DNA from: Eonycteris spelaea
Lineage: Eukaryota > Chordata > Mammalia > Chiroptera > Pteropodidae
Assembly: GCA_003508835.1 (NCBI GenBank)
Contig: PUFA01000203.1
Span: forward strand, 2,572,501 to 2,636,500
Reading direction: 5' to 3'
Length of the DNA: 64,000 nt
Every line of letters begins with the position of its first letter. Positions within the stretch are counted from its first letter, which is position 1. The notes beneath the pieces were generated by a model. That model had not been told where the DNA came from. It made no database searches and saw only the letters and a program-made list of their open reading frames with translations. This document shows, one piece after another, positions 60,140 to 64,000 of the stretch. The position numbers and the translations under genes were made by a program.

Positions 60140-62300
60140 CGTGTAAACTATCCCACGCCCGGGTGAATCCTCTTGGGTCCCCGACGTGCAAAGAAACGGA
60201 CATCTTGGATTTGGGGTTTATCATTCCCTTTTAGTACTTAGGGTTGTTTGCGTTTAGAACTTTCTGCTTCCGCCCCGGCTTACCTTCGTCGAGTGTTACG
60301 TTTGTGAGAGCCACCCCCGTTGGTGTGTGCAGTTTTTGAATTCTGCCATTGATTTACCATTCTCCTGGAATTCTCCTATTTATCCTGTCTCCTGGCCGGG
60401 AAACGACTTCCTGTTTTTGCTGCTACTAACAGCAGCCCCGTACGTATTCTTAACCCAGACCTCTTTGTCGCTGACTTTTGTGTCGACCGAGGACGAGGAC
60501 GCCTTGCAGAGGGAGCTGCCTTTGTCTCTGCAGAGTGAAGGAGACAGGTCGTGGACAGGTGAGCTGCCTCTGCTCCCCGGGGTGCCTGGGATGGCTGGAG
60601 GAACAGAGCTCAGAGGCGACTTCTGGCTAGGAATGTCATGGAGGATGGGGGTGGGGAGAGTAATGTGGCAGTGAGGGGAGGGATGAGAGAGCTGGATTTT
60701 TGTGTTGAGACAGTGGGGTTGGTTTGGGTGAGAGGAAATGGCTTCTGGTAAAAATTTCTCGAACGATTTCTTGATGGTGCTTTGGTTCAACCCCCACGTT
60801 GAGCCCTTTCAGAAAATCTGGAGCTGCCACTACAGCTTTTCTTTCCCCTCTTGACCGTAGCCACATGCAAACCTGGCCCAGCTGGCGAGGTGGGGTGGCA
60901 GGAGGGGCCGCGCTAATCGGATTAGACCTGCACTGAGCAGCTTACCAACAACTGCTGATCCAGGGATCCCCACATCAGCGCCCTGGCAGCCCTTGGATGC
61001 CGCCCTGGTCCCCTCCTTTGCTGGCCTGATGGATCCTCCCTTCCCCTCCCTCCCTGACCTCTGTCCCCGGGGAGCTAGGATGAGGGCACACTCTCTCCCG
61101 TCCTCTGCACCCTGTGCCTGGAGGTCTGAAGCAGGGAGTCAGCAGAGCCCCTCAGGGAGCAACCCCCCTCTGCCCCGTCTGAGTAGGGAGACTGAGTCCT
61201 GCCCTGAATAAGCCAGCAGCTGGGGAGGGGACGCAGCCTGCTCCTGAGGACCACCCAGGGAGACGGCCCAGACCACAACCCCGCTGAGAAGGCGGGAGAC
61301 CAGACCTCCTGGGCAGCGGATGTAGGGGGTGTTCATGGCGGCAGGGCTCAGAGAAGGGGCTGGCTGTCTGGTGGGGGCAGAGCTCCCAGGAGCGCCGAAC
61401 TTGAGGAGGGGACAGGCCTGAGGGAGGCCTGGGCGGAGATGGAACGTGGAGGGGACGGAGCTGCCGCTGGCCACACAGGGACAGATCGTGCCAGGGCAGA
61501 TTTAGGTCAGGGACCTCGCCTGCGTCCTGCCGGCGTCCAAGGGCTCATTGTTCCCAGGCGCCCTTCCCAAGCGGGTGGCGCCTCTGGCATGGCAGTGTAG
61601 CCGGGACGGGCCGAGAGCAGGGCGTGGAGGGTGAGGTCCAGGTTTCCAGGTGAGAAGGGTGTCAAACGTGTTCGTGCTCCAGGCTGGCAGCGGCTCCCCG
61701 AGTCCGCCTTCCTGTGGCGGAGCTGACGAGGGGGCGGGGTGGCTCCTCGGAACCCCCGCATCCCTCCCTCCAGGCCCTCCACCCAACTCCTCTCCAAATC
61801 CGGTGTCTGTCCCCGGCCTTGCTCAGATGGATGCTCATTCATCACCACGACGCACAGATAATAACGGAGAGCTTCCATCCTGGCGATTTAGTTAATTCGG
61901 CAGAGAGGGCCTTGGATCTCCGCCGACGACCCGGCGATACACCATGAATAGACAAGAGCCCCATCCCCCCTCTGAGTGGGTCATGTTAAGCCACTCTCCT
62001 ACAGAAAAGATGCGCTCTCTCAGTAAGCACGAGCTCCCTGCTGTTCCCGCCACTGCCCTATCTGCTGGGGTCCTCTCCACCACCACCCCCTCCCCCGGCC
62101 CGACGCGCCATCTGCTCCCCCCTCCTTCCGGCTCCTGCATCAGGCCATGTTCCTTCCCACCACCGAGGCCTCCCGCGGCGCGAACGGTACCCGCCCCCTA
62201 CCTGGCTACGCGTGCTCCGGGCACCCGTCAGAAGCGCCGTCCCTGACCCCCCAGATAGGGACACTGCCCGCGGTGAGGACCCGATCAAAAGGAGGCTAGA
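60140..62300. other. Gene-free region, no known family
   Basis: No gene is recognised. One frame at 60327-60674 has a hydrophobic stretch and a possible gtgagc donor at 60559, but no homology can be named. The rest is undistinguished. Confidence 0.4.
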
Positions 62301-62544
62301 GTGTTTCGTTCACTATTAGTTTCAGACACAGAGGACGTCAGATCAAGGAAGAGGATCGCACCGCGGCGCCAGGTCTTCGAGACGCGGCAACTGGAACGCG
62401 CATGCGCCTGGCCACAGAGCGTCAAAACGCGTGAGGCGGAGGCCGATGGAGCCGCAGGGAGGAGCAGACGCGACTCCGCCCGAGCGGCAATGCCCCTCGC
62501 GCGGAAACGAAGGCTCCAGCGGGCACGGGAGCAACAGCGACGAA

Positions 62545-62975
62545 GGCGACTTGAACAGCATCATCCATCGACTGGATCCAACTGACTTTCAGAGACGACT
62601 TTATCTACGACAGCAGAAAACAGGTTCTTCTCCAGCTCACGCAGTCCAGTCATGAGACAGACTGTATTCTGGGCCAAAGAAACACATCTCGGCCGATGTG
62701 GACAGTGGAAGTCATATGATGTGTGCTCTCAGACCACAGCGGAGATAAAACAGAAATCACTAATAGAAATGCGGTTGGCAGAACCCCAGAACCTGTACTG
62801 ATCAGACAACACACTTGCAAATAATGCGTGGGTGGAGGACGATGTCTCAAGAGACAGTAAAAAATAATGGGGACTACACGAAAATGAAAATATAACTCAT
62901 CAAAGCATCATTTTGGGGTGCAGGAAAAACAGTGCTTAAAGGGTCGTTTTTAACATCGGACACATATACTCGGAG
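62545..62975 (+). mobile_element. L1 ORF2 endonuclease-region fragment, sense
   Basis: It follows L1 ORF2 after the endonuclease domain: 'gacttgaacagcatcatcca', 'tgtattctgggccaaagaaa', 'tgtgctctcagaccacagcg', 'gatcagacaacacacttgca' and 'aacagtgcttaaagggtcgt'. It is diverged, and the open frame at 62431-62655 is explained by it. It may be the 5' part of the element whose 3' UTR is at 63590. Confidence 0.85.
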
Positions 62976-63589
62976 AGAACCAGGGTCTAACACCAATAAC
63001 CTCGGTCTGCTTCTGGGGAATTAATCATCAGCTCAGTGCTTGGCACAGATCGCTCATCAATGGCGGTGCTTTCGTTATCAGCTATTACCCCGCAATGCCC
63101 GCGTGGCCGACCAGAAAGACCTTCCTTTCCAGAAGCGTTAGAGAGGGTAGCAGCCACGCTGCCCTGCACGCGGAAGGCGAGTTTCCAGAGGCACTGGAAT
63201 GTCCTGTAGTCTCCCTGATGGAGGCGAGTGATAAGGGAGATGAGGGGGTGTGACTTGGCTGTTAGTCACATGGCTGCAAGCACTGGTGTCCCTGACAGCT
63301 AATAGGACTGATCTGATGCTGGGCCCGGGAACTGGGCTCTGAGTCCTGAGGCTCATCCCCACCTCATTCCCTAACACGCAGGATTGACACATCCGGGGCC
63401 CGCCCTGGGCCCTCCTTACCCCTCACCAGAAAGTGTGACCGATACCCAGGAGAACATGAGGTCACAGTCAAAACCCCTGGTCCCTGAGCAGGAAGTCAAG
63501 AGCGTGAAGAGCGTGGGGCATCAGAGGCAGAAGTCTTGGCAATGCTGTCACACCCAGATGGAGGAATACTAACCTGGGGAAGTTACAAC

Positions 63590-63940
63590 TGAACATTGGC
63601 AAAGAGGGCAGACACGGAAGGGTAGATAGAGCATGTTTCATTCACATAAATTTGGAAAGTGGGTAAAACTGCAGTATTTAGAGATGTACACATAGGAGGC
63701 AAAATATAAAGACAATCCAGAAAGCCTTATCCTAAGTGATGAGATGCAGGTTATTGGGGACGGGGGTGGGGGGCAGTGACTGGAGGGGGCGCTGGCAATG
63801 CTCCCTTCACTGGCCTGGCGACAGTCACAGTGTCAGAGATGATTCGCCGGGCTGTGGATTTTTGCTCGTTGTACTTTTCTGTGAGATTGATCGATATCAA
63901 ACGAAAAGCATAAGTCAAACACGGACCAAGAGAACTGTTC
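63590..63940 (+). mobile_element. L1M-type 3' UTR-like fragment, sense
   Basis: It shows the tail wording 'gtgggtaaaactgcagtatt', 'ggggacgggggtggggggca' and 'gtacttttctgtgagattga' in the order of L1MB/ME 3' UTRs. Recognition is from memory. Confidence 0.6.
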
Positions 63941-64000
63941 ACATTTGCAAGAGTGCTCAAAAACGAGCGGAAAAATATATCGCTTTTTGGGAGGAATTGA

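Noticed and set aside
62431..62655. 74-codon open frame in CpG-rich DNA that at first looked like a novel protein
   Set aside because: Its second half (DLNSIIHRLDPTDFQRRL) is diverged L1 ORF2 and the DNA continues in L1 order to about 62975.

Overview
The window is genomic DNA from a placental mammal. It carries the central part of the S100 calcium-binding protein cluster (human 1q21-type), with all genes head to tail on the + strand: S100A13 (last coding exon only), S100A14, S100A16, S100A2, S100A3, S100A4 and S100A5. The gene order matches my recollection of human. Gene calls rest on conserved protein sequence, GT/AG splice sites, phase-0 junctions at the usual S100 position between the two EF-hands, and poly(A) signals. 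The interspersed repeats are old MIR and L2 copies, L1M-type LINE fragments in both orientations, a solo LTR family and a 5S rRNA pseudogene. I saw no Alu, B1/B2, CAN-SINE or ERE copies. One L1 3' UTR near 49.6 kb resembles what I remember of bat L1 tails, so a laurasiatherian, possibly a bat, is a weak guess.

Layout. 1-1.45 kb: end of S100A13. 4.58-6.74 kb: S100A14, with a TATA box, a non-coding exon 1 and three coding exons. About 7.84-13.27 kb: S100A16. 13.3-29.5 kb: gene-free, with an L1/LTR complex at 13.8-15.8 kb, AT-rich repeat-like DNA at 18.2-21.7 kb, an L2 at 21.75-22.27 kb and the 5S pseudogene at 24.39 kb. 29.52-32.1 kb: S100A2. 33.8-35.3 kb: LTR-type repeats. 35.78-38.14 kb: S100A3. 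39.36-41.4 kb: S100A4. About 43.4-46.58 kb: S100A5. 46.6-64 kb: a CpG-rich block, then L1, MIR and L2 remnants with no recognisable gene.

The products are small dimeric EF-hand proteins. Each has an N-terminal S100-type loop encoded in one exon and a canonical 12-residue loop encoded in the last exon. S100A14, S100A2, S100A3 and S100A4 each have their own TATA box just upstream of a short non-coding first exon, so the cluster looks like a row of independently controlled tandem duplicates.

Points of interest: single-base deletions that break S100A2 and S100A5 while their remaining coding sequence is intact; no S100A6 where human has it, just after S100A5; an S100A3 with four fewer of the human cysteines and an 18-bp tandem duplication lengthening its tail; and a 95-bp perfectly alternating purine-pyrimidine tract downstream of S100A4. 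I found no clearly new biological system. The two frameshifts and the missing S100A6 need raw-read support before they are taken as biology.
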